From NCBI RefSeq assembly GCF_900101685.1, contig NZ_FMZZ01000014.1:105591-169590 (forward strand): a stretch of 64,000 nt of DNA, in the 5' to 3' direction. The notes beneath the pieces are model-generated. The model worked only from the letters and a program-made list of their open reading frames with translations, did not search any database and was not told the origin of the DNA. Position 1 is the stretch's first letter; every line of letters starts with the position of its first letter. Below, in pieces: positions 51,475 through 59,857 of the stretch. The DNA is from Actinokineospora iranica (GTDB lineage Bacteria; Actinomycetota; Actinomycetes; Mycobacteriales; Pseudonocardiaceae). Position numbers and translations under genes: made by a program.

Positions 51475-53870
51475 TCCCCGGACACGTGCAGCCGAGCGAA
51501 CTGCTCCTCGACGACCCCACGAGGCGGTTGTGCGCGGCGATCACCTCGGGCGGCCTCACGGCGCGGCTGGCGGTGATAGCGCCCGGCGGTTACGGCAAGA
51601 GCGCGCTCCTGGGCCGGTTGGCCACCACTCCCGGCGCTCAGCGCTACCGGCGTGGCCTGGACGGCGCGCCGTCGCTGCTCCTGGTCGATGACGCGCACCT
51701 GCTCGCCGACGCCGACCTGGCCGAGTTGACCGCGCTCGCCGCTGACGACCGGGTCGGTCTGGTCGTCGCGGCCCGGCCCCGGCCGCGCCCGGCCGCGCTG
51801 GCCCGGCTGCTGGGCAGGCTGCGCGGGCAGATCGTGCTGCGCCCGTTCGAGCGGGAGCGGGTGGCGGCGCTGCTGTCCGCGACGCTGGGCGGCCCGGTGC
51901 CAGACGCCCTGGTCGCGCTGGCGCACACGCAGACCGGGGGCGTGCCGGGGCTGCTGCACCGGCTGGCGCCGCACCTGTCCCGGGCGTCGGTCGCCGTGCC
52001 CGCGTCGGCTGTCGAGGAGTTCCGCTTCGAGTTCGACTGCCTCGACCCGGACACGCTGCGCGTCCTGCTGGCCGCCGAGGTCGGCGTCGGCGGCGACCCC
52101 GACCTGCTCGCGGGCCTGCTCGACCGGCCTGTCGCCGACGTGATCGACGAGGTGCGCGCGAGCGGCCTGCTCGGCGCGGACGGCGCGCCGCCGCCGCTGG
52201 TGGCCGCGGCGCTGCGCGAGCTGGTCCCGTCCGACCAGCGGTCCGCGGTGTTCGCGGGCCTCGCCGACGCGGCCCTCGCCCGCGGCGGCGCCCTGCTCGA
52301 CTTCGCGACGGCCCTGCTGGGCACGAACGCGGTGGGCGCGTCGGTGGCGGCGGTCTACGCGGCTGCGGCGGCCGAGGCCGAGCCCGCCGTCGCCGTCCGG
52401 CTGCACGAGGCCGCCGCCGGGGCCGGTCATCCGGTCGACGAGGTGTGCCGGGCGGAGGCCGAGGCCCGCGCGGGCGACTTGGACGCCGCGCTGCGCCGGG
52501 CCGACGGGCTGGTCGCCACCGCCGGGGGCGAGCGGCGGGCCGCCGCGGCCAGGGTGGCCGCGGCCGCATTGGCCTACCGGGGGCAGTTGTCCCGCAGCGC
52601 GGAGCTGTACCAGTGGTCCGGCGCGGGCCCCTGCGCCGCGTTCGCCGCGGTGGGACTGGCCGGCACCGGCCGGATCGCCGACGCGGAGCTCGCGCTCAAG
52701 CGAGCCGCCGACGACGAGCCGCCGACGTTGTTCACGGGCGCGGTTTCCCTTGCCGCGCGGGGAATCCTGGAGTCGGTCACCGGCTCCGGCGGCGCCGGAC
52801 TGTCCACAGTGGTGCGTGCGGCCGAGGTGCTGGAACCGGTCGGCCGGGACGTGCTGCTGCCGGACAGCCCGGCCGCCCTCGGCGCGATCCTGGCTCTGCA
52901 CACCGGCGCGGCGGGCATCGCGGAGCCGCTGCTGGACCGGGCCGTCGCCGCCCGTATCGGCGGCGCGCTGCTGCGCCCCCGGCACACCGTGCTGCGCGCG
53001 TGGACGGCGATGGTGCGCGGCGACAAGACGTCCACAGTGGACGGTGCTGGCCTGTGCGCGCGGGACTGGCTGTTCGCGGTCGGCCTCACGGTCGGCACGG
53101 CCCGCCGCGGCAGCGATCTCGCCGCCCTGCGGCGGACCTGGGAACCGGCTTACCAGGCGGTCGTCCGCCACCAGGTCGACCTGTTCACCCTGCTCCCGCT
53201 GGGCGAGTTCGCGGTGGCCGCGGCCAGGCTCGGCGACCGCGAGCGGTTCGCCCCGCACCTGGGCCAGGCCTGGGACCTGCTGCGCGCCCTGGGCGACCCG
53301 CCCGCGTGGACCACGATGCTGCACTGGTCGTGCCTGCACGCCGAGATCATCGCCGAGCACCCGGAAGCCGCCGAGGACCACGCCGCGGCGCTGGCGGCCA
53401 ACGCCGACGTCGGCCCGTTCTACGCCGCGATGGCCGAGGCCGCGCGGTGCTGGCGCAACGTCCTGGCCGCCGACATCGACGCCGACCGCGTCGAGGCGGC
53501 CGCCCGCGGCCTGCACGCGGCGGGCCTGTGGTGGGACGGCGCGCGGCTGGCCGGGCAGGCCGCCATCCGCACCGCCGACCGCAAGGAGATGCTGAGCCTG
53601 CTCGACTGCGCCAGGATGCTGCAGGGCGGCGCGACCCAGGAGGACACGGTCACCGACCACTCCGGCGCGGCCCGGCTCAGCGAGCGGGAGGCGCAGGTGG
53701 CGGGCTTGGTCCTGGATGGCCTGACCTACAAGCAGATCGGCGACCGGCTGTTCATCTCGGCGAAGACGGTCGAGCACCACATGGCCCGGATGCGCTCGCG
53801 GCTGGGCGCCACCAGCCGCAGCGACCTGCTGTCGCAGCTTCGGTCCCTGCTCGGCGACCGGTCGGCATGA
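51471..53870 (+). CDS. IniR-like LuxR-family ATPase regulator
   Basis: The 799-residue protein has a STAND/MalT-like plan: Walker A APGGYGKS (37-44), Walker B SLLLVDDAH (68-76), a long Ala-rich helical repeat region, and a C-terminal LuxR HTH (LSEREAQVAGLVLDGLTYKQ, then FISAKTVEHHMARMRSRLGA). Size and plan match mycobacterial IniR, the activator of iniBAC. TTG start overlaps the Hsp70-like stop. It ends in an ATGA overlap with an acyl-CoA dehydrogenase gene. It likely controls iniB and iniA-iniC; the signal is unknown here. Confidence 0.82.
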   Translation: MIPGHVQPSELLLDDPTRRLCAAITSGGLTARLAVIAPGGYGKSALLGRLATTPGAQRYRRGLDGAPSLLLVDDAHLLADADLAELTALAADDRVGLVVAARPRPRPAALARLLGRLRGQIVLRPFERERVAALLSATLGGPVPDALVALAHTQTGGVPGLLHRLAPHLSRASVAVPASAVEEFRFEFDCLDPDTLRVLLAAEVGVGGDPDLLAGLLDRPVADVIDEVRASGLLGADGAPPPLVAAALRELVPSDQRSAVFAGLADAALARGGALLDFATALLGTNAVGASVAAVYAAAAAEAEPAVAVRLHEAAAGAGHPVDEVCRAEAEARAGDLDAALRRADGLVATAGGERRAAAARVAAAALAYRGQLSRSAELYQWSGAGPCAAFAAVGLAGTGRIADAELALKRAADDEPPTLFTGAVSLAARGILESVTGSGGAGLSTVVRAAEVLEPVGRDVLLPDSPAALGAILALHTGAAGIAEPLLDRAVAARIGGALLRPRHTVLRAWTAMVRGDKTSTVDGAGLCARDWLFAVGLTVGTARRGSDLAALRRTWEPAYQAVVRHQVDLFTLLPLGEFAVAAARLGDRERFAPHLGQAWDLLRALGDPPAWTTMLHWSCLHAEIIAEHPEAAEDHAAALAANADVGPFYAAMAEAARCWRNVLAADIDADRVEAAARGLHAAGLWWDGARLAGQAAIRTADRKEMLSLLDCARMLQGGATQEDTVTDHSGAARLSEREAQVAGLVLDGLTYKQIGDRLFISAKTVEHHMARMRSRLGATSRSDLLSQLRSLLGDRSA

Positions 53871-55021
53871 TCGACGAACTGCCCGACGACGAGCAGGACA
53901 TCGTCCGGACCGTGCGGGAGTTCGTGGACCGCGACGTCCGGCCCGTCGTGCGCGAACTGGAGCACGGCGATATCTATCCCGAGCGGCTGATCGAGACCAT
54001 GAAGGGGCTGGGCGTCTTCGGCCTCGCCGTCCCGCGGCCGCACGGGTCCCCGGTCTCCACGGCCTGCTTCGTCCACGTCACCGAGGAACTGGCGCGCGGC
54101 TGGATGAGCCTCGCGGGCGCGATGGGCGGGCACACGGTCGTCTGCAAGCTGCTGGCCGCGTTCGGCACCGCCGAACAGCGGGCGCGCTACCTGCCCCGGC
54201 TGGCCACCGGGGAGCTGCGCGCGGCCATGGCGCTCACCGAGCCCGGCGGCGGCTCGGACTTGCAGGCCATGCGCACCCTCGCCCGCCTCGACGGCGACGA
54301 GTACGTGGTCAACGGCGCGAAGACGTGGATCACCAACGCCCGCCGGGCAGGCCTGGTCGCCCTGCTCTGCAAGACCGACCCGAGCGCGGAACCGGCGCAC
54401 CGGGGCATCAGCGTGCTGCTGGTCGAGAAGGTCCCGGGGTTCACCGTGTCCCGCGACCTGCCCAAGCTGGGCTACAAGGGCGTCGAGAGCTGCGAGCTGT
54501 CCTTCGTGGATGCCCGGGTGCCGGTGGCCGCGCTGCTGGGCGGGATCGAGGGCCACGGGTTCGCGCAGATGATGGCGGGCCTGGAAATCGGGCGCATCCA
54601 AGTCGCCGCCCGCGCCACCGGCGTCGGCCGGGCGGCGTTCGAGGACGCGCTGCGCTACGCCCAGGAGCGGGAGAGCTTCGGCAAGCCCATCTGGCGGCAC
54701 CAGTCCGTGGGCAACCTGCTCGCCGACATGGCCACCCGGCTCACCGCGGCCCGCAGGCTGGTGCTGCACGCCGCGTCCCTCGTCGACCGGGGACGGCGCT
54801 GCGACCTGGAAGCCGGGATGGCCAAGCTGTTCGCCTCCGAGGCCGCCATGAGCATCGCCATCGACGCGATCCGCGTGCACGGCGGCCACGGCTACTCCAC
54901 CGAGTTCGACGTCGAACGCTACTTCCGCGACGCGCCGCTGATGATCGTCGGCGAGGGCACCAACGAGATCCAGCGCGAGGTCATCGTCCGCAGGCTGGTC
55001 GAGCGCGGCGGACTGGACTAG
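53867..55021 (+). CDS. Acyl-CoA dehydrogenase
   Basis: The 384-residue flavoenzyme has the family blocks: VREFVDRDVRPVVRELE, MALTEPGGGSDLQAMRT, KTWITNARRAGL, ERESFGKPIWRHQSVGNLLADM, HGGHGYSTEFDVERYFRDA and the catalytic Glu in VGEGTNEIQREV. It oxidises an acyl-CoA at the alpha-beta bond. The ATGA overlap with the IniR-like gene shows coupled translation. Chain specificity is not evident. Confidence 0.93.
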   Translation: MIDELPDDEQDIVRTVREFVDRDVRPVVRELEHGDIYPERLIETMKGLGVFGLAVPRPHGSPVSTACFVHVTEELARGWMSLAGAMGGHTVVCKLLAAFGTAEQRARYLPRLATGELRAAMALTEPGGGSDLQAMRTLARLDGDEYVVNGAKTWITNARRAGLVALLCKTDPSAEPAHRGISVLLVEKVPGFTVSRDLPKLGYKGVESCELSFVDARVPVAALLGGIEGHGFAQMMAGLEIGRIQVAARATGVGRAAFEDALRYAQERESFGKPIWRHQSVGNLLADMATRLTAARRLVLHAASLVDRGRRCDLEAGMAKLFASEAAMSIAIDAIRVHGGHGYSTEFDVERYFRDAPLMIVGEGTNEIQREVIVRRLVERGGLD

Positions 55022-55040
55022 TCAGGGCAACCGCCGGGGC

Positions 55041-55451
55041 TCAGGAGAACAGGACGAGCAGCAGCCCGATCACCAGGATCGGCGCCAGCGCCCACCACGT
55101 CGCGGTGATCGCCGCGACGGCGACGACCGCGGCGACGGCCACCCCGACGAAGGCGCCCATCGCCACCTTCGCCCGGCGCGGCGCGGGCCGGTCGAGCAGC
55201 AGGTCGGACTGCTCCGCGACCGGTGCGGGCGGCTCGGCCGCCTGCGGCTCGTCGAACACCGGGTGCGGCGCGGGCAGGTCGTCGAAGAGGGCGAGCAGGT
55301 CGGCGCGGGTGCGGGCGGCCGTGGCCGCGCCGCAGCGCTGCTCGTACTCGGCCACTTCCAGCCTGCCCTCGGCGAGATGGTTGGCCAACGCGTCGACAGC
55401 CCGTTCCCGGTCGGTCGTGCCGACCCGGATGTTGGCCTCTCCGGTGCCCAT
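55041..55451 (-). CDS. DUF1707 membrane protein
   Basis: The 136-residue protein begins with a DUF1707 domain (RVGTTDRERAVDALANHLAE, GRLEVAEYEQRCGAA) and ends with two close membrane helices (VAMGAFVGVAVAAVVAVAAI and ALAPILVIGLLLVLF). DUF1707 is thought to be a short DNA- or protein-binding helical module in actinobacteria. Convergent with the dehydrogenase gene. Confidence 0.9.
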   Translation of the reverse strand: MGTGEANIRVGTTDRERAVDALANHLAEGRLEVAEYEQRCGAATAARTRADLLALFDDLPAPHPVFDEPQAAEPPAPVAEQSDLLLDRPAPRRAKVAMGAFVGVAVAAVVAVAAITATWWALAPILVIGLLLVLFS

Positions 55452-55514
55452 GCCTCTACTCTACGGGGATATCACTCTGCGGCGAAACCGCGGTCGCCCT
55501 GCGTGAGGGGTTCC

Positions 55515-55979
55515 TCATGCCTGGTCCGCGCGCAGCACGGCCTCGATCTCCAGCAGGATTCGCGCCTCATCGCTGACCGCGAGGTTGCCGTTGGCCAGCA
55601 CGCTCTGGAACGCGATGCCGAAGTCGCCTCGGTTCACCGTCGCGCTCGCCGAGAAGCCCGCCTTGGTCTCGCCGTTGACGCCGAAGCCGAAGCCCAGCAC
55701 CTCCAACTCGAAGGTGACCGCCTTGGTGATGCCGCGCAGGGTCAGGTCGGCGTCGAGGTGGAACCGGTCGCCCGCCGGGCGGATCGCGGTGGAGCTCAGC
55801 GTCGCGGTGGGGTAGTTCGCCACGTCGAAGAAGTCGCCCGCGAGCAGGTGCCGGTTGAACGCCTCCAGGCCGGTGTCGAAGGAGGCCACGTCGACCTCGG
55901 CGGCGACCGTCGAGTCGAGCGGGTCGGCCGCGGTCACGATCTGCCCGCCGAACCGCTCGAAGCCGCGCCGGTAGCCCAC
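55515..55979 (-). CDS. YceI-family protein, N-terminally short
   Basis: The 154-residue frame has the YceI core (FERFGGQIVTAADPLDSTVAAEVD, ASFDTGLEAFNRHLLAGDFFDV, LTLRGITKAVTFELEVLGFG). Family members start with a further 20-25 residues (a W/Y-x-I-D-P-x-H-S strand); here an in-frame stop lies 17 codons upstream, so that strand is missing. It may be a functional short form or a decaying gene. YceI barrels bind isoprenoid-like lipids. Confidence 0.75.
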   Translation of the reverse strand: MGYRRGFERFGGQIVTAADPLDSTVAAEVDVASFDTGLEAFNRHLLAGDFFDVANYPTATLSSTAIRPAGDRFHLDADLTLRGITKAVTFELEVLGFGFGVNGETKAGFSASATVNRGDFGIAFQSVLANGNLAVSDEARILLEIEAVLRADQA

Positions 55980-56140
55980 GTGAACGGCTTTGCGGACCGC
56001 TACCTGGCCTCTCGGTCACTTCGCCGGGACTGGCAAACCGCAATCTCGCAGGTCAGCCGGGCCCCGTCAAAGATCTTTTCGGCAGTCCCGCACCGCGGGA
56101 CGGTTCACGCCGGGGCCTTTCCGCGGGACCGGGACGCGCC

Positions 56141-56172
56141 GCGGCCCGCCCGGAGGGTTCCGGGCGGGCCGC
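56141..56172 (-). terminator. Hairpin after S1 protease gene
   Basis: A 12-bp perfect stem GCGGCCCGCCCG/CGGGCGGGCCGC with an 8-base loop, 15 bp beyond the protease stop. Confidence 0.8.
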
Positions 56173-56186
56173 GGTGTCGTGCCTGG

Positions 56187-57326
56187 TCAGCCGGTCACAA
56201 GTGACAGGCCGTAGGCGGAGAGGATCTCGTTCACCGGCTGGAAGTACGTCGTGCCACCCTTGGTGCAGTTGCCCGACCCGCCGGAGGTCACGCCCTGCGC
56301 CTGCGTGCCGCTGACCCATGACCCGCCGGAGTCGCCCGGCTCGGCGCACGCGTTGGTGCGGGTCAGGCCGCTGACGCTGCCCTGGGAGTAGTTCACCGTC
56401 GCATTCGTCGCCTGAATGGTGCCGCAGCGCCACCCGGTGGTGGACCCGGACCGGCAGATGCTCGCGCCGACCGCGGCCGCCCGCGAGCCGGTGACCGTCA
56501 CGTCGCCGTTGCCGTAGCCATTCACCGTCGGCGTCGGGGTCCAGGACGAGTTGGTCTCGATCCAGGAGTAGTCGTTGCCGGGGAAGGACGAGCCAGCGAA
56601 CGTGCCCATCGCGGTCTTGTCCTTGCCGGTCACGCTCGCCCCGCGCTTGCCGCAGTGGCCCGCGCTGACGAAGCCGCCTTCGACGGAGAAGCCGATCGAG
56701 CAGCGGGCGGTGCCGTTGATGTAGTAGGCGTCGCCGCCCACCACGTCCCCGGCGAAGAGCCGGGGCGCCTCGGCGGCCTCGGCGACCACGATCGGGCCCG
56801 CCGCCCGAGCCTGGTTCAGGAAGCTGTCGACGTCGGCGCCGCGCGCGCCGGTCGCGACCGAGACGACGACGGCGTTGGCCCGCGGGTCGACGTACCACTC
56901 GGTCACCGCGGCGGGCGCGCCCGCCGCGGCCTGCCGGTCGATGGCGGCCTTCGCCGCGTCGAGGGCGTCGGCGCTGTGGGTGACCACGGTCGCCAGCGCG
57001 CCGGTGGCCCGCACCGCTTCGGCCCGGGCGGCGTCGGCGACCCCGACGACCAGTGTGCCGTTGTCGAACCACGACCCAGCGAAGGCCGCGCCCGCCGCGG
57101 TCTCGGCGGCGGGCAGCAGCGTGCTCGCCGCGGCCTCCTGGGTCAGTCGTAGGTTGACCTGGGCCGCGGTGAGCCCGAGGTCACGCCGCAGGGCGGGCGC
57201 CAGCGCAGCCGCGCCCGCCTGGTCGGCCGCGCTGGCGACCGTCGCCGTCGCGGTGGGCGAGAGCGCCACCGCCGCCCCCGCGGCCAACCCGACGATGCCG
57301 GCCACCGTGGCGAAACGTCCGCGCAT
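56187..57326 (-). CDS. Secreted S1 serine protease, alpha-lytic/streptogrisin type
   Basis: The 379-residue preproprotein has a signal peptide (VAGIVGLAAGAAVALSP then ATA), a pro-region of the alpha-lytic type (LRRDLGLTAAQVNLRLTQEAAA), and a mature domain with the triad: His in FVSAGHCG, Asp in FPGNDYSWIE and Ser in EPGDSGGSW. Paired Cys are as in streptogrisins. It would be exported and self-processed. The gene has its own terminator. Confidence 0.95.
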   Translation of the reverse strand: MRGRFATVAGIVGLAAGAAVALSPTATATVASAADQAGAAALAPALRRDLGLTAAQVNLRLTQEAAASTLLPAAETAAGAAFAGSWFDNGTLVVGVADAARAEAVRATGALATVVTHSADALDAAKAAIDRQAAAGAPAAVTEWYVDPRANAVVVSVATGARGADVDSFLNQARAAGPIVVAEAAEAPRLFAGDVVGGDAYYINGTARCSIGFSVEGGFVSAGHCGKRGASVTGKDKTAMGTFAGSSFPGNDYSWIETNSSWTPTPTVNGYGNGDVTVTGSRAAAVGASICRSGSTTGWRCGTIQATNATVNYSQGSVSGLTRTNACAEPGDSGGSWVSGTQAQGVTSGGSGNCTKGGTTYFQPVNEILSAYGLSLVTG

Positions 57327-57525
57327 GAGGGTTCCTCATTTCTTGCTCGCAGGTGCCGAGGACGCGGGGCGCCTCGGTGTCCGGCCGACGGGTCGCCCGT
57401 TTGGCGTATCCGCCGTTCGTGGGCGGGCTGTTGGCCGTATAGACGACGGTAGAACGTAATTCCCCAGGTAGGGACCCTACGAAAGTCGTTCAGAAAACTT
57501 TTCACCTATAGATCCCCCAGGTGGT

Positions 57526-57544
57526 TGGTCGCTTTGAGCGACCA
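57526..57544 (+). promoter_or_regulatory. Hairpin in leader region of ABC-F gene
   Basis: TGGTCGCT-TTG-AGCGACCA is a perfect 8-bp stem-loop about 110 bp upstream of the ABC-F start, in the 327-bp gap 57327-57653, which has AT-rich promoter-like stretches (TTTTCACCTATAG; GAGTTACGTATTC) and no gene. Confidence 0.4.
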
Positions 57545-57653
57545 CAAGAGATCGAATTGAGTTACGTATTCACTCATTTGGGTGATGTGAGATGGCGAAG
57601 CGTGACTGACACCCGTTCGGGGTGGAAAATCGCCGGTCGGTCATCATGGGGCG

Positions 57654-59294
57654 GTGAGCGCGACCCTGGTGGCGAAGGCGGTGGCCGCGGGCCACGGCGA
57701 CCGAGTGCTGTTCTCCGGCCTGGACCTCGTGGTCGCCCCCGGTGACGTCATCGGCCTGGTCGGGGCCAACGGGGCGGGCAAGTCGACGCTCCTGCGGACC
57801 CTGGCGGGCCTGCTGCCCGCTGAGGAAGGCGACATCCGGCTCAACCCGCCCTCGGCGACCGTCGGCTACCTGCCCCAGGAGCCCGAGCGGCGCCCGGGGG
57901 AGTCGGTCCGGGAGTTCCTGGCGCGCCGCACCGGCGTCGCCCAGGCCCAACGGGACATGGACGCCGCGGCCGAGGCGCTGGCGACCGAGACTCCCGGCGC
58001 GGACGACGAGTACGCCGCGGCCCTGGAGCGCTGGCTGGCCCTGGGCGGCGCCGACCTGGACGAACGCGCCGAGGAAGCCGTGGCCGATCTCGGCTTGGGC
58101 GTGCGCCTGGACCAGGAGATGGTCTCCCTCTCCGGCGGCCAGGCCGCCCGCGCGGGCATGGCGTCGCTGCTGCTGAGCCGCTACGACATCTTCCTGCTCG
58201 ACGAGCCAACCAACGACCTGGACCTGGACGGCCTGGCCCGCCTGGAGACCTTCGTCTCCGGCCTGCGCGCCGCAACGGTCCTGGTCAGCCACGACCGCGA
58301 GTTCCTCACCCGCGCCGTCACCAGCGTGCTAGAGCTGGACTACGCCCAGCAGCAGATCCGCGAGTACGGCGGCGGCTACGCCGCCTACCTGGAAGAACGC
58401 GAGGTCGCCCGCCGCCACGCCCGCGAACAGTACGAAGAGTTCGCCGACACCAAGGCCGCGCTGGAGGCCCGCGCCCGCACCCAGCGCAACTGGATGGAGA
58501 AGGGCGTCCGCAACGCCCGCCGCAAGGCCACCGACAACGACAAGATCGGCCGGAAACTGCGGGCGGAGTCCACCGAGAAGCAGGCAGCCAAAGCCCGCCA
58601 GACCGAGCGCATGATCGAACGCCTGGACGTGGTGGAGGAACCCCGCAAAGAGTGGGAACTGCGGATGGAGATCGCCACCGCCCCCCGCACCGGCGCCGTC
58701 GCGGTGGCCCTGCGCGACGCGGTGGTCACCCGAGGCTCGTTCACCCTGGGCCCGGTTTCCCTGGAGATCGGCTGGGCGGACCGGGTGGCCATCACCGGAG
58801 CCAACGGAGCCGGAAAGTCGACCCTCCTGGCAGCCCTTCTCGGCCGCACCCCCCTGGCAGGCGGCGAGACCTACCAGGGCCCGGGTGTCTCGATTGGCGA
58901 AGTGGACCAGGCACGGGCCCTGTTCCTAGGCCAAGAGCAACTGTTGGCCGCCTTCGAACGGGAAGTCCCCGACCTGCCCACCGCTGACGTGCGCACCCTG
59001 TTGGCCAAGTTCGCCCTCCGCGCGGACCACGTCCTCCGCCCCGCCGCCACGCTCTCCCCCGGAGAACGAACCCGAGCGGCCTTGGCCCTGTTGCAGGCCC
59101 GGGGCGTGAACCTGCTGGTCCTGGACGAGCCGACCAACCACTTGGACCTGCCAGCGATCGAACAGCTGGAATCCGCCCTGGCGACTTACCCGGGGACTCT
59201 CCTGCTGGTCACCCACGACCGGAGGATGCTGGACGCTGTCCACACCACTCGCCGGATTCATGTCGACCGTGGTCAGGTCGTTGAAGGCGGCTAG
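57654..59294 (+). CDS. ABC-F family ATPase (ribosome protection/translation factor)
   Basis: The 546-residue soluble protein has two ABC domains without membrane spans: GANGAGKSTLLRTLAG, LSGGQAARAG, LLDEPTNDLDLDG in the first and GANGAGKSTLLAALLG, LSPGERTRAAL, LVLDEPTNHLDLPA in the second. The linker between them is long and basic (residues about 245-330). This is the ABC-F plan; members reset stalled or antibiotic-bound ribosomes. Whether it gives resistance here is unknown. GTG start. A palindromic repeat follows the stop. Confidence 0.93.
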   Translation: MSATLVAKAVAAGHGDRVLFSGLDLVVAPGDVIGLVGANGAGKSTLLRTLAGLLPAEEGDIRLNPPSATVGYLPQEPERRPGESVREFLARRTGVAQAQRDMDAAAEALATETPGADDEYAAALERWLALGGADLDERAEEAVADLGLGVRLDQEMVSLSGGQAARAGMASLLLSRYDIFLLDEPTNDLDLDGLARLETFVSGLRAATVLVSHDREFLTRAVTSVLELDYAQQQIREYGGGYAAYLEEREVARRHAREQYEEFADTKAALEARARTQRNWMEKGVRNARRKATDNDKIGRKLRAESTEKQAAKARQTERMIERLDVVEEPRKEWELRMEIATAPRTGAVAVALRDAVVTRGSFTLGPVSLEIGWADRVAITGANGAGKSTLLAALLGRTPLAGGETYQGPGVSIGEVDQARALFLGQEQLLAAFEREVPDLPTADVRTLLAKFALRADHVLRPAATLSPGERTRAALALLQARGVNLLVLDEPTNHLDLPAIEQLESALATYPGTLLLVTHDRRMLDAVHTTRRIHVDRGQVVEGG

Positions 59295-59311
59295 TTCTCG
59301 GGGTCTTCGTG

Positions 59312-59390
59312 GGGTTGGCTCGATGGGGCGGAGCGAAGCGCTCGCCCCGTGCCCAGGCCGCACCCGACCCACCCCATCGAGCAAACCCAC
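59312..59390. repeat. CTCGATGGGG palindromic repeat, copy after ABC-F
   Basis: Left arm GGTTGGCTCGATGGGG (ending 59328) and right arm CCCCATCGAGCAAACCC (59372-59388) face each other around an inner hairpin GGGGCGGAGC/GCTCGCCCC (about 59325-59348). It may serve as the terminator of the ABC-F gene. Confidence 0.7.
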
Positions 59391-59549
59391 GGCAGCCCAA
59401 GCCCCACGACCCGTCAGCAAGCAGCAGAGCCGGGCCGCGAGCAAGCCCCACGACCATCAGCGCACTCCACGGCCGTCAGCGGACCCCGGGCCCGGCAGCG
59501 AGCCCCGGGCCCGGCAGTGAACTCCATGACCGTCAGCGCAGCAGGACCG

Positions 59550-59762
59550 TCAGCGAGCAGGGGGAGTGGACCTCGTCGCCGCTGACTGGACCTTGCGCAC
59601 GGCCCCGTCGATCTGGCGGTGGTACTTCCCCTTGGTCCGCTGATCCACGAACTGCCCGGCCTTCGTGGCCAGCCGGTTCACCTTCTCCGGGTTCTTCTGC
59701 GCGTACTTCCGAGCCGCCGCGGCGGCCCCCGCCAGCGCGGTCAGCTTCTTCAGCAGTGGCAT
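59550..59762 (-). CDS. MT0933-like antitoxin family protein
   Basis: A 70-residue basic helical protein (LLKKLTALAGAAAAARKYAQK, then VNRLATKAGQFVDQRTKGKY and HRQIDGAVRKVQ), matching the small actinobacterial MT0933/Rv0909 antitoxin family. GGAAGGAG precedes the ATG. No toxin gene adjoins it; the following gene on this strand is a PEP mutase-like enzyme. Antitoxin activity is only by family name. Confidence 0.75.
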   Translation of the reverse strand: MPLLKKLTALAGAAAAARKYAQKNPEKVNRLATKAGQFVDQRTKGKYHRQIDGAVRKVQSAATRSTPPAR

Positions 59763-59857
59763 GGCGCTCCTTCCGTGCCGATGGACGCCGATGGACGCCG
59801 ATGACTTTCGTCCGTTCAACGGCACAGGTACCCCGGAAGGTTCCGGGCCAACCACGA

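Noticed and set aside
49956..53780. Very long minus-strand open frame (1274 codons) opposite the Hsp70-like and IniR-like genes
   Set aside because: It is a GC-bias shadow: the plus strand encodes clear ATPase and LuxR domains, while this frame gives low-complexity Arg/Gly/Ala/Gln-rich sequence.
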